A stretch of DNA of 64,000 nucleotides, from the NCBI RefSeq assembly GCF_000829415.1, contig NZ_AP014637.1, forward strand, positions 434,001 through 498,000. The letters run 5' to 3'. The number at the start of each line of letters is the position of its first letter. Positions within the stretch are counted from its first letter, which is position 1. Source of the DNA: Pseudomonas sp. StFLB209. Lineage in GTDB: Bacteria; Pseudomonadota; Gammaproteobacteria; Pseudomonadales; Pseudomonadaceae. Made by a program: the position numbers and the translations under genes. This document shows, piece by piece, positions 19,313-28,502 of the stretch. The notes below the pieces were generated by a model. It saw only the letters and a list, made by a program, of their open reading frames with translations, made no database searches and was not told the origin of the DNA.

Positions 19313-19912
19313 GTGATCAATCATGTCTGGGGTCTGTTCACCCATCCGGAGCGTGAGTGGCAACAAATCCGCACAGAAGACGAAAGCATTCGTCATATCT
19401 ATCTCACTCACACCCTGCTATTGGCGGTGATCCCACCGTTATGCGCCTATATCGGCACCACGCAGGTCGGCTGGACGATCGGCGAGCGTGCGCCGGTCAT
19501 GCTCACTCAGGCCAGCGCCTTGGGCATGGCAATGATGTCTTACCTGACCCTGTTGGCCGGCGTGGCGATCATGGGCGGTTTCATCCACTGGATGGCTCGT
19601 ACCTATGATGCCGACCCGAGCCTGGCGCGCTGTATCGCGTTTGCCACCTACACCGCGACACCGCTGTTCATTGGCGGCGTGGCAGCGCTTTATCCGCACC
19701 TGTGGCTGGGACTGATAGTGGGCACTGCAGCGATCAGCTACACGGTGTATCTGCTGTACAGCGGCCTGCCAACGTTCATGAACGTCTCGGCCGAAGAGGG
19801 CTTCATGTTTTCCAGTTCCATCCTGTCGGTAGGCCTGGTGGTGCTGGTGGCGATCATGGCCTTTACCGTGGTGCTCTGGGGGCTGGGCGCCGGGCCGCAA
19901 TATACGACCTGA
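19313..19912 (+). CDS. Yip1 family membrane protein
   Basis: This 199-residue inner-membrane protein has about five hydrophobic helices (about residues 30-50, 65-90, 105-130, 135-155, 170-195) and the family start 'INHVWGLFTHPEREWQQI'. Yip1/DUF1282 proteins have no settled bacterial function. The GTG at 19313 sits 5 bases after a strong GAGGAGG site; the longer frame upstream has no site. A sigma-S-like -10 precedes it, so stationary-phase expression is possible. Confidence 0.83.
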   Translation: MINHVWGLFTHPEREWQQIRTEDESIRHIYLTHTLLLAVIPPLCAYIGTTQVGWTIGERAPVMLTQASALGMAMMSYLTLLAGVAIMGGFIHWMARTYDADPSLARCIAFATYTATPLFIGGVAALYPHLWLGLIVGTAAISYTVYLLYSGLPTFMNVSAEEGFMFSSSILSVGLVVLVAIMAFTVVLWGLGAGPQYTT

Positions 19913-20008
19913 CAGTCAGCGTAACCCTCCCGACGAGTAGCCAGTGTCGGGATTTTCAGTCGGCGCCCGCCTTGCGGCATACTGGGCGCCACTGGAGAGT
20001 CGTCACGC

Positions 20009-20503
20009 ATGCCCGAGCTACTGAAGTCCCACGTAGAAGCCTGTTATCAAAAAGCCGAAGCCTTTTTCAAACGTCCGTTCAAGCGCCCCTTGGTGAGTTT
20101 CAAGCTGCGCGGGCAGAAGGCCGGGGTTGCCCATCTGCAGGAAAACCTGCTGCGCTTCAACCCTCAGCTGTACCAGGAAAACCGCGAAGACTTCCTGCGC
20201 CAGACCGTCCCTCATGAAGTGGCTCACCTGATCGCTCATCAGTTGTTTGGCAGCAAGATCCAGCCCCATGGGGAGGAATGGCAACTGATCATGCGCGGCG
20301 TGTATGAGCTACCGCCCAACCGCTGCCATACCTATGCGGTGGAGCGGCGGCAGGTGACCCGTTACATCTACCGCTGCCCATGCCCGCAGAGCGATTTTGC
20401 ATTCACAGCACAGCGCCATCGCATGGTGGTCCAGGGCCGCCGCTACCTGTGTCGCCGTTGTCGTCAGACCCTGGTGTTCAGCGGCGAGACCCGCATTGAA
20501 TAG
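20009..20503 (+). CDS. SprT family zinc metalloprotease
   Basis: This 164-residue protein carries the HExxH-type motif as 'VPHEVAHLIAHQLFG' (about residues 70-84; the zinc ligands are the His pair and a later His in 'PHGEEW'). A C-terminal zinc ribbon has 'CPCPQ' and 'CRRCRQ'. The SprT/Spartan family acts on DNA-protein crosslinks in eukaryotes; the bacterial role is open. The start follows GGAGAG. A strong terminator follows the stop. Confidence 0.92.
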   Translation: MPELLKSHVEACYQKAEAFFKRPFKRPLVSFKLRGQKAGVAHLQENLLRFNPQLYQENREDFLRQTVPHEVAHLIAHQLFGSKIQPHGEEWQLIMRGVYELPPNRCHTYAVERRQVTRYIYRCPCPQSDFAFTAQRHRMVVQGRRYLCRRCRQTLVFSGETRIE

Positions 20504-20517
20504 AACCGGCAGCAACG

Positions 20518-20545
20518 AAAAAGCCCATCCGAAGATGGGCTTTTT
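20518..20545. terminator. bidirectional rho-independent terminator
   Basis: GCCCATC at 20523-20529 pairs with GATGGGC at 20534-20540 around CGAA. A-runs precede and T-runs follow, so it can stop both the sprT-type gene and dctA transcripts, which converge here. Confidence 0.93.
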
Positions 20546-20561
20546 CAGATCCGATCGATGA

Positions 20562-21908
20562 TCAGACGGTTGGCTTGGTGGTGCTCACCGGAGCCGGGCC
20601 TTCAGCGACACCCAGGTCATCTTCATGACGGGTTTCGATGATTGCCGAACCGCCCGAGGCCAGCTCGGATTGCAGTTTGTCGTTGTCCAGCTCGCCGACC
20701 CACTTGGCAACAACCAGAGTGGCAACCGCGTTACCCACCAGGTTGGTCAGGGCGCGGGCTTCGGACATGAAGCGGTCGATACCCAGGATCAGCGCCAGAC
20801 CGGCAACCGGCAGGTGGCCTACGGCCGACAGGGTTGCAGCCAACACGATGAAGCCACTACCGGTCACACCAGCAGCACCTTTGGAGGACAGCAGCAGCAC
20901 CAGCAGCAGGGTGATCTGGTGGGTGATGTCCATTTCGGTGTTGGTCGCCTGAGCGATGAACACAGCAGCCATGGTCAGGTAGATCGAGGTGCCGTCCAGG
21001 TTGAACGAGTAGCCAGTCGGGATAACCAGACCCACGACCGACTTCTGTGCACCCAGGCGCTCCATCTTGATCAGCATACGTGGCAGGGCCGATTCCGACG
21101 AGGAAGTACCCAGTACGATCAGCAGCTCTTCACGGATGTAGCGAATCACCCTGGAGATGGTGAAACCGTGGGCACGGCAGATACCGCCCAGGACCAGCAT
21201 CACGAACAGGAAGCAGGTGATGTAGAAGCACAGCATCAACTGACCGAGCTGAACCAGGGTGCCGACACCGTATTTACCGATGGTGAAGGCCATGGCACCG
21301 AACGCACCGATAGGCGCCAGCTTCATGATCATGTTGATGATGTTGAACATCACGTGTGCGAAGCGATCGATGAAGTCCAGTACCGGACGACCGTAAGCAC
21401 CCAGGCGATGCAGGGCGAAACCGAAGATCACCGAGAACATCAGCACTTGCAGGATGTCGCCGTTGGCGAAGGCGCCGACGATGGTGTTCGGAATCACGTT
21501 GAGGATGAAACCAACGATGCTCTGGTCCTTACTCGCCGTTACATAGGCGGCGATCTTGGAAGCGTCCAGAGTGGTCGGGTCGATGTTCATGCCAACGCCC
21601 GGTTTGACCACGTTGACGACGACCAGGCCGATGATCAGGGCCAGGGTCGAAACGATTTCGAAATACAGCAGCGCGTAACCGCCAGTCTTGCCGATCGACT
21701 TCATGTTCTGCATGCCGGCGATGCCGCTCACTACAGTACAGAAGATGATGGGCGCGATGACCATCTTGATCAGTTTGATGAAGCCATCACCCAGCGGCTT
21801 CAAGGCTTCGCCGGTCTGCGGGTAGAAGTGACCGATCAGGATACCGATCACGATGGCCACGATGACCTGGAAGTACAGGGTTTTGTAGATAGGCTGACGA
21901 GTCGTCAT
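20562..21908 (-). CDS. dctA: C4-dicarboxylate:cation symporter DctA
   Basis: DctA imports succinate, fumarate and malate with protons or sodium. The 448-residue protein has eight to nine membrane helices, the re-entrant loop serine stretch '[14 protein letters not shown]' (about 275-288) and '[16 protein letters not shown]' plus '[12 protein letters not shown]', which are DAACS family signatures. The start at 21908 (MTTRQPIYK) is preceded by a GAGGATAAC site; 8 more codons are open upstream. Expression is likely sigma-54 dependent because a matching promoter and two palindromes lie upstream. Confidence 0.96.
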   Translation of the reverse strand: MTTRQPIYKTLYFQVIVAIVIGILIGHFYPQTGEALKPLGDGFIKLIKMVIAPIIFCTVVSGIAGMQNMKSIGKTGGYALLYFEIVSTLALIIGLVVVNVVKPGVGMNIDPTTLDASKIAAYVTASKDQSIVGFILNVIPNTIVGAFANGDILQVLMFSVIFGFALHRLGAYGRPVLDFIDRFAHVMFNIINMIMKLAPIGAFGAMAFTIGKYGVGTLVQLGQLMLCFYITCFLFVMLVLGGICRAHGFTISRVIRYIREELLIVLGTSSSESALPRMLIKMERLGAQKSVVGLVIPTGYSFNLDGTSIYLTMAAVFIAQATNTEMDITHQITLLLVLLLSSKGAAGVTGSGFIVLAATLSAVGHLPVAGLALILGIDRFMSEARALTNLVGNAVATLVVAKWVGELDNDKLQSELASGGSAIIETRHEDDLGVAEGPAPVSTTKPTV

Positions 21909-22033
21909 TGTAGTTATCCTCAAGGGCTTCACGGCACTATCCGGTGCGCGTGTTGCCTATAAAGCGCTAACCCTCCTGCACTGGAGGGATTTGTTGTGTC
22001 GAGCTGCGCGTAGCAGGCCTCTGCCGGTTGTAT

Positions 22034-22049
22034 AGCAATGGCCGTGCCA
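22034..22049 (-). promoter_or_regulatory. sigma-54 promoter of dctA
   Basis: On the minus strand the sequence TGGCACGGCCATTGCT matches the sigma-54 consensus TGGCAC-N5-TTGCT at every position. It lies about 126 bases before the dctA ATG, in the right orientation. DctB/DctD-controlled, sigma-54 dependent dctA transcription is established in rhizobia and pseudomonads. Confidence 0.85.
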
Positions 22050-22127
22050 CGTTCGGTTATTTACCGCAGAACCCGCGCCAGACAAGGCGCTCAGCATTGA
22101 CACTAGATGCTCTTGAGAAAAATGGGT

Positions 22128-22182
22128 GGCGGATTTCCGCCTGTTTTAGAGGTTGACGGCTTAACAGTGGCGGGTATCCGCC
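22128..22182. promoter_or_regulatory. tandem palindromes, candidate enhancer-binding sites for dctA
   Basis: GGCGGATTTCCGCC at 22128-22141 and GGCGGGTATCCGCC at 22169-22182 are both GGCGG-N4-CCGCC, with centres 41 bases apart, about four helical turns. They lie 80-150 bases upstream of the sigma-54 promoter, the usual place for an activator such as DctD. A looser third copy, GGCGGAAATACGCC, is at 22308-22321, next to the phoQ stop. Confidence 0.65.
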
Positions 22183-22323
22183 TGCGCCCTGAGCAGCACG
22201 CTTTAGCGCTGCACGCCCGTCAGCGCCCTGCTGGCCGACAAGCGCAATCTGCCTGTGGCGCGGCCTGCCTGAGCGGCCAGTGCCGGTGGGCCTGCCATGC
22301 CAGCGTTGGCGGAAATACGCCAG

Positions 22324-23670
22324 TCACTCGGCGGTGAAGTGAATGCGAAACAGCGCACCGCCCAACGGCGACTCATCCAGGGTCAATTGTGCGCTGTAGC
22401 TTTCGATGATGTCCTTGACCACCGCAAGACCAATGCCCTGCCCGGGGTTCTGCCGGTCCAGGCGCTCGCCGCGTTGCAGAATGCGCGCGCGCTGGCTGGC
22501 TGGCACACCGGGGCCGTCATCTTCAACACACAGTTCGTCGCCAGACTCCAGTGCCATGAAACTGATACGCACCTCGCCCAGGCACAGCCGGTAGGCGTTC
22601 TCCAGCAGGTTGCCGAGCAGCTCCATCAGGGCAGCCTCTTCCATGGGCACCTGGCAGCGCTCCGGCAAGTGCAAGGTGACATTGACCGTTTTGTCGCGGT
22701 AAACCTTCTGCAAGGTGTTGCACAGGCTCTCGACCACCGGCCGCAGTGCGACGTAATGCCGGACCAGACCGCTCTTGCGCAGGCTGGCACGCTGCAACTG
22801 GTAGCCGATCTGCTGGCTCATGCGTTCGATCTGGGTTTGCAGCACCCGCGCCTGCTCAAGGTCTTGCGGGCGCTTGGCAATGGTTTCGCTGACGCCCTGC
22901 AAGACGGTCAACGGTGTTTTGAGGCTATGGGCCAGATCACCCAGCGAGTCGCGATAACGAATCCGCTGTTCACGCTCGCTGCGTAACAGGCGGTTGAGCG
23001 AGCCGGTCAGGCGCAGCAGTTCACTGGGGTGGTTCTCGCTGAGGCTTTCCCGCTCGCCGGCTTCCACCTGGTCAAGCTCGCGGCTGACGCCTTTGAGCGC
23101 CTTCAGGCCCCAGGTCAGGCCCAGCCATAGCAGGCCAAGCAGTACGATCAGGGCGCCACCGAAGCCCAGATAAAGCTTTTTGCGCAATTGGCCAACGGTT
23201 TCCTGGTAGCCGTGCAACGGCTGCACGGCGACGATGCTGAACGCCGCATTACGCCCGCCCAACAGACGGATTTCCACGTCGTAGACGAAAAACTCGTTGC
23301 CGTTGTCGGTCTTGATCCGGTTGAACTTGCTGCCCAGGCCGTCATATTCAGGGCGGTAATCGAGATCTTCGCCCTCACTGGCCAGCGAACGCCAGACCAG
23401 TTGGCCCTGACGGTTGAAGATATAGCCGTGCAGACGGCTGCCCGGCAGGTTGAACTGCTCGCCCGGCAATAAAGAAGGCATCATCAAACCGCCGCTCTCG
23501 ACCCGCGCGGCGGAAATCATGGTGGTCACATCGGCAGCCAGGCGCTGCTCGATGGCGCCACGCAGCGCCAGGCTAAAGGCGCTTTGCAATGCCGGCAGCA
23601 TCAACAACATGAAAATGACCGCGAGGGTCGCTGCCCCCAGCATCAAGCGCAGGCGCAGCGAACGGATCAT
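22324..23670 (-). CDS. phoQ: sensor histidine kinase PhoQ
   Basis: PhoQ senses low magnesium and cationic peptides and phosphorylates PhoP. The 448-residue protein has a first membrane helix (about 10-32), a periplasmic sensor domain (about 35-165), a second helix (about 170-190), a HAMP-like linker and the phospho-acceptor motif 'DLAHSLKTPLTVLQG' (about 255-269). The HATPase motifs are 'NLLENAYRLC', 'VEDDGPGVP' and 'GQGIGLAVVKDI'. Its start overlaps the phoP stop by four bases (ATGA). Confidence 0.9.
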   Translation of the reverse strand: MIRSLRLRLMLGAATLAVIFMLLMLPALQSAFSLALRGAIEQRLAADVTTMISAARVESGGLMMPSLLPGEQFNLPGSRLHGYIFNRQGQLVWRSLASEGEDLDYRPEYDGLGSKFNRIKTDNGNEFFVYDVEIRLLGGRNAAFSIVAVQPLHGYQETVGQLRKKLYLGFGGALIVLLGLLWLGLTWGLKALKGVSRELDQVEAGERESLSENHPSELLRLTGSLNRLLRSEREQRIRYRDSLGDLAHSLKTPLTVLQGVSETIAKRPQDLEQARVLQTQIERMSQQIGYQLQRASLRKSGLVRHYVALRPVVESLCNTLQKVYRDKTVNVTLHLPERCQVPMEEAALMELLGNLLENAYRLCLGEVRISFMALESGDELCVEDDGPGVPASQRARILQRGERLDRQNPGQGIGLAVVKDIIESYSAQLTLDESPLGGALFRIHFTAE

Positions 23671-24344
23671 GTGCAGCGCTCAGTGAACAGATAGCCCATG
23701 CCGCGCACGGTTTCGATGGGTTTGAACGCGGCGGCGGTGTCGAGCTTGCGGCGCAGGCGGCCGACCAGCACTTCGATCACGTTCGGATCGCGCTCATCAT
23801 CGTCAGGGTACAGCTGCTCCATCAAACGCTCTTTGGGCACCACCTGCTGGTGATGGAGCATCAGGTATTCCAGGATGCGGTATTCGTAGGCCGTCAGCGC
23901 CAGCGGCTGCTCTTGCAGGGTGGCCTGCTTGCGATTGAGGTCAAGCAGCAAGGGGCCGGCGGTGATGGTCGACTGGATAAAACCGCTGGAGCGCCGCAAC
24001 AGCGCATTGAGCCGCGCCTCCAGCTCTTCGAACTGGAAGGGTTTGACCACATAATCATCGGCGCCGGCAGCCAGCCCTTCGACCTTGTCCTGCCAGTTGC
24101 CACGCGCGGTGAGGATCAGGATCGGAAAGGCCTTGCCCAGGGTGCGCAACTGACGAATCAGATCCAGCCCGCCCAGGCCCGGCAGGCCCAGATCGATAAT
24201 CGCCAGGTCATGATTGAATTGCCCGACCTGATACAGCGCCTCCTCGGCATTGGCCACCGCTTCCACCACGTGTCCGGCCTCGCTCAGGCGCGTATACAAG
24301 TGATGGCGCAACAGCGCCTCATCCTCGACCACCAACAACTTCAT
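23667..24344 (-). CDS. phoP: response regulator PhoP
   Basis: PhoP is an OmpR-type regulator controlling magnesium and polymyxin responses. The 225-residue protein has the receiver acidic pocket 'VVEDEALLRHHL', phospho-acceptor Asp51 in 'LAIIDLGLPG', the 'ILTARGNWQDKVEGLAAGADDYVVKPF' region (described by its ends) and a winged-helix domain with 'VIEVLVGRLRRKLD' and 'VRGMGYLF'. It closely resembles the P. aeruginosa protein as I remember it. The pair runs away from the dienelactone hydrolase gene. Confidence 0.93.
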   Translation of the reverse strand: MKLLVVEDEALLRHHLYTRLSEAGHVVEAVANAEEALYQVGQFNHDLAIIDLGLPGLGGLDLIRQLRTLGKAFPILILTARGNWQDKVEGLAAGADDYVVKPFQFEELEARLNALLRRSSGFIQSTITAGPLLLDLNRKQATLQEQPLALTAYEYRILEYLMLHHQQVVPKERLMEQLYPDDDERDPNVIEVLVGRLRRKLDTAAAFKPIETVRGMGYLFTERCT

Positions 24345-24571
24345 GCAGCTCTCCCGGATGCGGCTGCACCCTCAGGACAAAAAACGGCGATCGTCATGAT
24401 CACCCGGTAACCGCCGGTTCCATGGCAGGCATCATAACGACCTTGCTGCGACTACGGTAATAGGCCAGCGCTGAACCCCGACTGAACACCTGCGGCACAC
24501 CCATGACACACCTGAACGGGCAAATCGGCTAGGCTGTGTGCTCCCCCACTCTTGCAGAAAAGGAATTGCCC

Positions 24572-25360
24572 ATGCGTGTCTGGATTGCGTTGACCTTGAT
24601 GGGCCTGGCCGGGCTGGCGCAGGCGGCGGTAAAGACCGAGCAGATCAATTACCAGAGTGCTGACGGTACGCAACTGGTCGGCTACTACGCTTACGATGAC
24701 GCGATCACTGGCCAGCGCCCAGGCGTTCTGGTGGTCCACGAATGGTGGGGGCTGAACGACTATGCCAAGCGCCGCGCCCGCGACTTGGCGCAACTGGGCT
24801 ACAGCGCGCTGGCCATCGACATGTATGGCGATGGCAAGAACACCGAACACCCCAAGGACGCCCTGGCATTCATGCAGGCCGCGCTCAAAGACAGCGACGC
24901 CTCCAGCAAGCGCTTCGACGCCGGCCTTGAGCAACTCAAGAAACAGCCGCAGACCAACCCGGCCAAAATTGCCGCCATTGGCTACTGCTTCGGCGGCAAG
25001 GTGGTGCTGGACGCCGCCCGCCGTGGTGAACCGCTGGCGGGCGTGGTGAGCTTCCACGGCGCCCTGGCCACCCAGAGCCCGGCCAAGCCAGGCATCAAAG
25101 TTCCCATGCTGGTGGAACATGGCGCCAGCGACAGCATGGTCACCGCCGAACAGGTCGCGGCCTTCAAACAGGAAATGGACGCGGCCAAGGCCGACTACAA
25201 GTTCGTCAGCATCGAAGGCGCCAAACACGGTTTCACCAATCCTGACGCGGACCGCCTGAGCCACGGTGAGCATGGCGGGCCGGACATTGGCTATAACAAA
25301 GCCGCCGACCAAAGCTCGTGGGCCGACATGCAGACGTTCTTCAAGAAGATTTTTGGCTGA
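24572..25360 (+). CDS. dienelactone hydrolase family protein, exported
   Basis: This 262-residue alpha/beta hydrolase has a signal peptide (MRVWIALTLMGLAGLAQA). The nucleophile elbow is 'AIGYCFGGKVVLDAAR' (Cys at about residue 143, as in dienelactone hydrolases). The acid is in 'EHGASDSMVTAEQ' and the histidine in 'GAKHGFTNPDADR' (about residue 222). It likely acts in the periplasm on an ester or lactone of unknown nature. The start at 24572 has an AAGGAA site, and the frame is open 12 codons further. It stands alone, followed by a REP doublet. Confidence 0.9.
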   Translation: MRVWIALTLMGLAGLAQAAVKTEQINYQSADGTQLVGYYAYDDAITGQRPGVLVVHEWWGLNDYAKRRARDLAQLGYSALAIDMYGDGKNTEHPKDALAFMQAALKDSDASSKRFDAGLEQLKKQPQTNPAKIAAIGYCFGGKVVLDAARRGEPLAGVVSFHGALATQSPAKPGIKVPMLVEHGASDSMVTAEQVAAFKQEMDAAKADYKFVSIEGAKHGFTNPDADRLSHGEHGGPDIGYNKAADQSSWADMQTFFKKIFG

Positions 25361-25373
25361 TAGCCCCAACACC

Positions 25374-25432
25374 GTAGGAGCGGCTTTAGCCGCGAATGGC
25401 CATATTCCATTCGCGGCTAAAGCCGCTCCTAC
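25374..25432. repeat. perfect REP doublet (REPIN), GTAGGAGCGGC family
   Basis: Arms of 26 bases at 25374-25399 and 25407-25432 are perfect inverted copies around a 7-base loop. It lies 13 bases after the hydrolase stop and shortly before the next gene on the same strand. Confidence 0.9.
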
Positions 25433-25456
25433 GCCCGTAACCGACGACACAAGACC

Positions 25457-26182
25457 ATGACTGCACATCTGCCCCTCCCCGCCTGCTGCCCTGATCTCAC
25501 GCTGCACTGGCCTCTGCCGGAAGCGCTCTCAGGGGTGGTATTAATTAGCGGATCATTCGACCCGCAGCAACTCGCCCCCAGCGACTGGTCACTGTGCAAT
25601 ATCGAGCCACCGGCCAGCATCCAGCGTTCGGTGGCCAAGCGTCAGGCTGAATTTCTCGCCGGGCGCCTGTGTGCCCGTCAGGCCTTGCAGCAGCTTGACC
25701 GGCGTCTCTATGTGCCCGCCATCGGCGAGGACCGCGCACCGGTCTGGCCTGCCGATGTCTGTGGTTCGATCACCCACAGCACCGGCTGGGCAGCGGCCAT
25801 CGTTGCACCGCGCACGCACTGGCGCGGCCTGGGCCTGGATGCAGAAAGCCTGCTCAGCCATGAGCGCGCCAGCCGCCTGGCCGGAGAAATCCTTACCGCA
25901 GACGAACTGGCCCGTCTGCAACAGTTGCCAGAGGAGCAACTGGCGCTGTGCGTGACCCTGACCTTTTCGATCAAGGAGGCGTTGTTCAAGGCGCTGTATC
26001 CGCTGGTTGGCAAACGCTTCTACTTCGAAGATGCGCAGGTACTGGACTGGTCGATTGACGGCCGGGTGCGTCTCGGTCTGCTGTGCGACCTGTCGGAACA
26101 ATGGCAGCACGGTGCAGTGCTGCAGGGGCAATTTTGCCTGCATGACGACCATCTGCTGAGTCTGGTGGCCGTGGCGGCGTGA
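25457..26182 (+). CDS. 4'-phosphopantetheinyl transferase
   Basis: This 241-residue protein attaches the phosphopantetheine arm of CoA to carrier proteins. It is of the EntD type: 'RQAEFLAGRLCARQAL' (about 55-70), 'SITHSTGWAAAIVAP', 'GLGLDAESLL' with the metal Asp and Glu (about 130-139) and 'FSIKEALFKALYP' (about 172-184). In Pseudomonas one such enzyme (PcpS) serves both fatty acid and siderophore/NRPS carriers, which fits the neighbouring siderophore reductase. The ATG at 25457 has only a weak site. Confidence 0.92.
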   Translation: MTAHLPLPACCPDLTLHWPLPEALSGVVLISGSFDPQQLAPSDWSLCNIEPPASIQRSVAKRQAEFLAGRLCARQALQQLDRRLYVPAIGEDRAPVWPADVCGSITHSTGWAAAIVAPRTHWRGLGLDAESLLSHERASRLAGEILTADELARLQQLPEEQLALCVTLTFSIKEALFKALYPLVGKRFYFEDAQVLDWSIDGRVRLGLLCDLSEQWQHGAVLQGQFCLHDDHLLSLVAVAA

Positions 26183-26193
26183 AGGACGAAGGT

Positions 26194-26880
26194 TTACGGC
26201 GGCTTTGAGCCCGTCGGCAACGGGCAATACTCACAGCGCCCGACCCACTCGACCCGATGACTCAGGCAACAGCTGCGGCGCTGGCGGCGGGGGGTATAAA
26301 CAATGGTCTGGTACAACGGGTTGCGACGCCCGTCAGCCTTCAGCCGCTGGCTCAGTAGCGGCCAGCCTTTTTCCGCGAGCGGCGCGTCAAGACGAATCAG
26401 GCAGTGTTCCAGAGCTTCCCCGGCGCTGCTCCACAACACCGTCCGCGGCACACCGCCATAAGCGCTCAGGGCATTGACCAACGGGGTCAGCAAGTCATCC
26501 AGCAGGTCGGCAAAGCACTGTAAAGGATCACCACCCGGCGCTGCTAACACAGCACCTGCGGCAAGAAACTTCACCCCGGTCGGGATACCCCGCTCATCAA
26601 GTGCCACCGCCACGCGCTCAAGCCCCAACGGCCAATGCCAGTCCTGGGTTATCGAGGCCACCAGCAGCGGCGGGATCACCAGCATGAAGCCGTACTTGGC
26701 CCACTGCGAGACCAGCACATCTCGCTGCTGCGGCATCAAGTGCGCGCCATAGAGATTCAACAGCAGAGCCTCCAGACGCTGCGGCTGCAGCAGTTCAGCC
26801 AGCGTCAACAGCGGACGCTGGTCATCCTCGGCCACGATATGTTGCATGAACGGCTGTAGCTGAGCGGCAACGTGCAGCAT
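26194..26880 (-). CDS. FhuF-type siderophore ferric-iron reductase
   Basis: This 228-residue protein ends in the cysteine set 'RRSCCLSHRVEWVGRCEYC' (CC-x10-C-x2-C, about 206-224), which holds the [2Fe-2S] cluster of FhuF-like reductases that release iron from ferric siderophores in the cytoplasm. The N-terminal part has 'GAHLMPQQRDVLVSQWAKYG', typical of the family. The ATG at 26880 overlaps the kinase stop (TGATG); the GTG immediately before it is less likely. Joining a two-component operon is unusual. It converges on the transferase gene, with 11 bases between stops. Confidence 0.85.
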   Translation of the reverse strand: MLHVAAQLQPFMQHIVAEDDQRPLLTLAELLQPQRLEALLLNLYGAHLMPQQRDVLVSQWAKYGFMLVIPPLLVASITQDWHWPLGLERVAVALDERGIPTGVKFLAAGAVLAAPGGDPLQCFADLLDDLLTPLVNALSAYGGVPRTVLWSSAGEALEHCLIRLDAPLAEKGWPLLSQRLKADGRRNPLYQTIVYTPRRQRRSCCLSHRVEWVGRCEYCPLPTGSKPP

Positions 26881-28502
26881 CACGGCTCGACCTTTTCTGC
26901 GGTCTGCACGCGCGGCCAGGCCAGGCTGAAACAGGCACCGCCCAACCGCTCGCTACGGCCGATCAAGGCCCGCCCCTGATGCCAATTGATAATGCGCCGC
27001 ACGATGGACAACCCCAGGCCATGACCGCCTGAGGTGCGGGTGCGGCTGTCGTCCAGACGCATGAAGGGGGTAAAGATCCGCTCCCAGGCACTTTCCGGCA
27101 CACCCGGGCCATCATCCTCGACGTCAAGCCGGCAGCGGCCATCCTCGACCCGGAAACTGATGCTGACCCGCGACTCGGCATGGCGCATGGCATTGCTCAC
27201 CAGGTTCTGCACGGCACGGCGCAGATAACGCGGTTCGGCCTCGACCCAGGCATTGCTGTCCTCGGGGTCGATCCGACAGACACCACGGGCGACCCGCACC
27301 TGGGCGCGCAGCGGCGCCAGCTCGGCAATCACCTGATCGATCAGGCTTTCAAGATCGACCCGCTGGAAATCCAGGGTCGGCGCGCCCTGCTCCAGACGCG
27401 CGTAGGTCAGCATCTCGTCGACCAGCTTGTCGAGGTCCTGAATGTCGTTGTCCATGCCGATCATGTATTTGTGTCGCGCTTCGGGGCTTTCGGCATCCTG
27501 GACCATCTCCAGGCCAAAGCGCAGGCGCGCCACCGGTGTGCGCAATTCGTGCGACACGGCACGCACCAGTTCCCGCTGGATGGTCAGGGAGCGCTGCAAA
27601 TGCTCGGCCATGCTGTTGAACGCCGTGGCCAGCCTGCCGACCGAGTCGTTGCCGCTGCTGGGCACGCGGGTCTGCAAACTGCCTTGGGCTATCAGCGTGG
27701 CGGCAGCCTCCAGCGCCTGCACCCGGCGCTCCAGGCGGCGCACCAGCCAATAAACCACCAGGCCGATAAAGCACAAACCCAACAGTGCAATGCCCACCAG
27801 CACGTCGGTCGGGTATGGCCGCATCTGGTACAGCGGCCCCAGCTCCAGCACCCATTGGGTGTCAACGATGCCAGACAGCACCCGGATCGAATCACCGCCC
27901 TTGCCCAGCGCCATCACCGTATCGCCTTCATAGATGCGCCGGCGCTGATCGTCGTCCAGGTCAGCCAGGTCCAGAGGCAACAGTTGCAAATCGAAACCGA
28001 AGCCCTTGTCGGCTTTCAAGGCCTGCAAACGCGCTGGCTGCTCTGCGGCCGGCGCGCGCACCAGTTCATCGCTCAGCAAATACAGGGTGGCTCGCGCCAA
28101 CTGCTCGGTGATCTGCTGCACCTCGCCAGTCAGCAATAAAGGCTCATTGACACTGAGTTGGCGATAGACCTTGGCCGCGTGCGGCCCGGTCTGTTCGACC
28201 ACCACCTGGCCTCGCAGCAAACGGCTGCGCGCGCTGCTGTCCAGTTGTGCCTGGTCAGGCGTCTGCAGGCTCAGCGGAATACCTAACAGACGCTCCCAGA
28301 TCGCCAGGGCCCGCTGGCGCTGAAGATCGTTCATGGTCGCCAGATTGTCGCCCATCAGAGCGAAGGTGCCATGGGCCATGCGTTCACGGTATTGCTCGCC
28401 GCGCTGCTGGTTAAGCACATGCAGCGACAACGTGCCAAGCAGCGCCACCAGAATCAGCACCCCCAGCATGCCGCCATAGATACGCAGGAAAATGGCGTTC
28501 AT
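26880..28502 (-). CDS. sensor histidine kinase, RstB-like
   Basis: This 540-residue inner-membrane kinase has helices at about 5-27 and 240-262, a large periplasmic sensor part between them, a HAMP domain ('LEAAATLIAQGSLQTRVP'), the phospho-acceptor motif 'RAVSHELRTPVARLRFGLEM' (about 320-340) and HATPase motifs 'NLVSNAMRHAE', 'VEDDGPGVP' and 'GGHGLGLSIVRRI'. It is coded just after its regulator, with a four-base overlap (ATGA), and before the FhuF-like gene. The signal sensed is unknown. Confidence 0.9.
   Translation of the reverse strand: MNAIFLRIYGGMLGVLILVALLGTLSLHVLNQQRGEQYRERMAHGTFALMGDNLATMNDLQRQRALAIWERLLGIPLSLQTPDQAQLDSSARSRLLRGQVVVEQTGPHAAKVYRQLSVNEPLLLTGEVQQITEQLARATLYLLSDELVRAPAAEQPARLQALKADKGFGFDLQLLPLDLADLDDDQRRRIYEGDTVMALGKGGDSIRVLSGIVDTQWVLELGPLYQMRPYPTDVLVGIALLGLCFIGLVVYWLVRRLERRVQALEAAATLIAQGSLQTRVPSSGNDSVGRLATAFNSMAEHLQRSLTIQRELVRAVSHELRTPVARLRFGLEMVQDAESPEARHKYMIGMDNDIQDLDKLVDEMLTYARLEQGAPTLDFQRVDLESLIDQVIAELAPLRAQVRVARGVCRIDPEDSNAWVEAEPRYLRRAVQNLVSNAMRHAESRVSISFRVEDGRCRLDVEDDGPGVPESAWERIFTPFMRLDDSRTRTSGGHGLGLSIVRRIINWHQGRALIGRSERLGGACFSLAWPRVQTAEKVEP

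Noticed and set aside
20625..21962. Long open frame antisense to dctA (445 codons)
   Set aside because: It mirrors the dctA coding strand, has biased His/Asp/Gln-rich composition typical of shadow frames in GC-rich DNA and no ribosome site.
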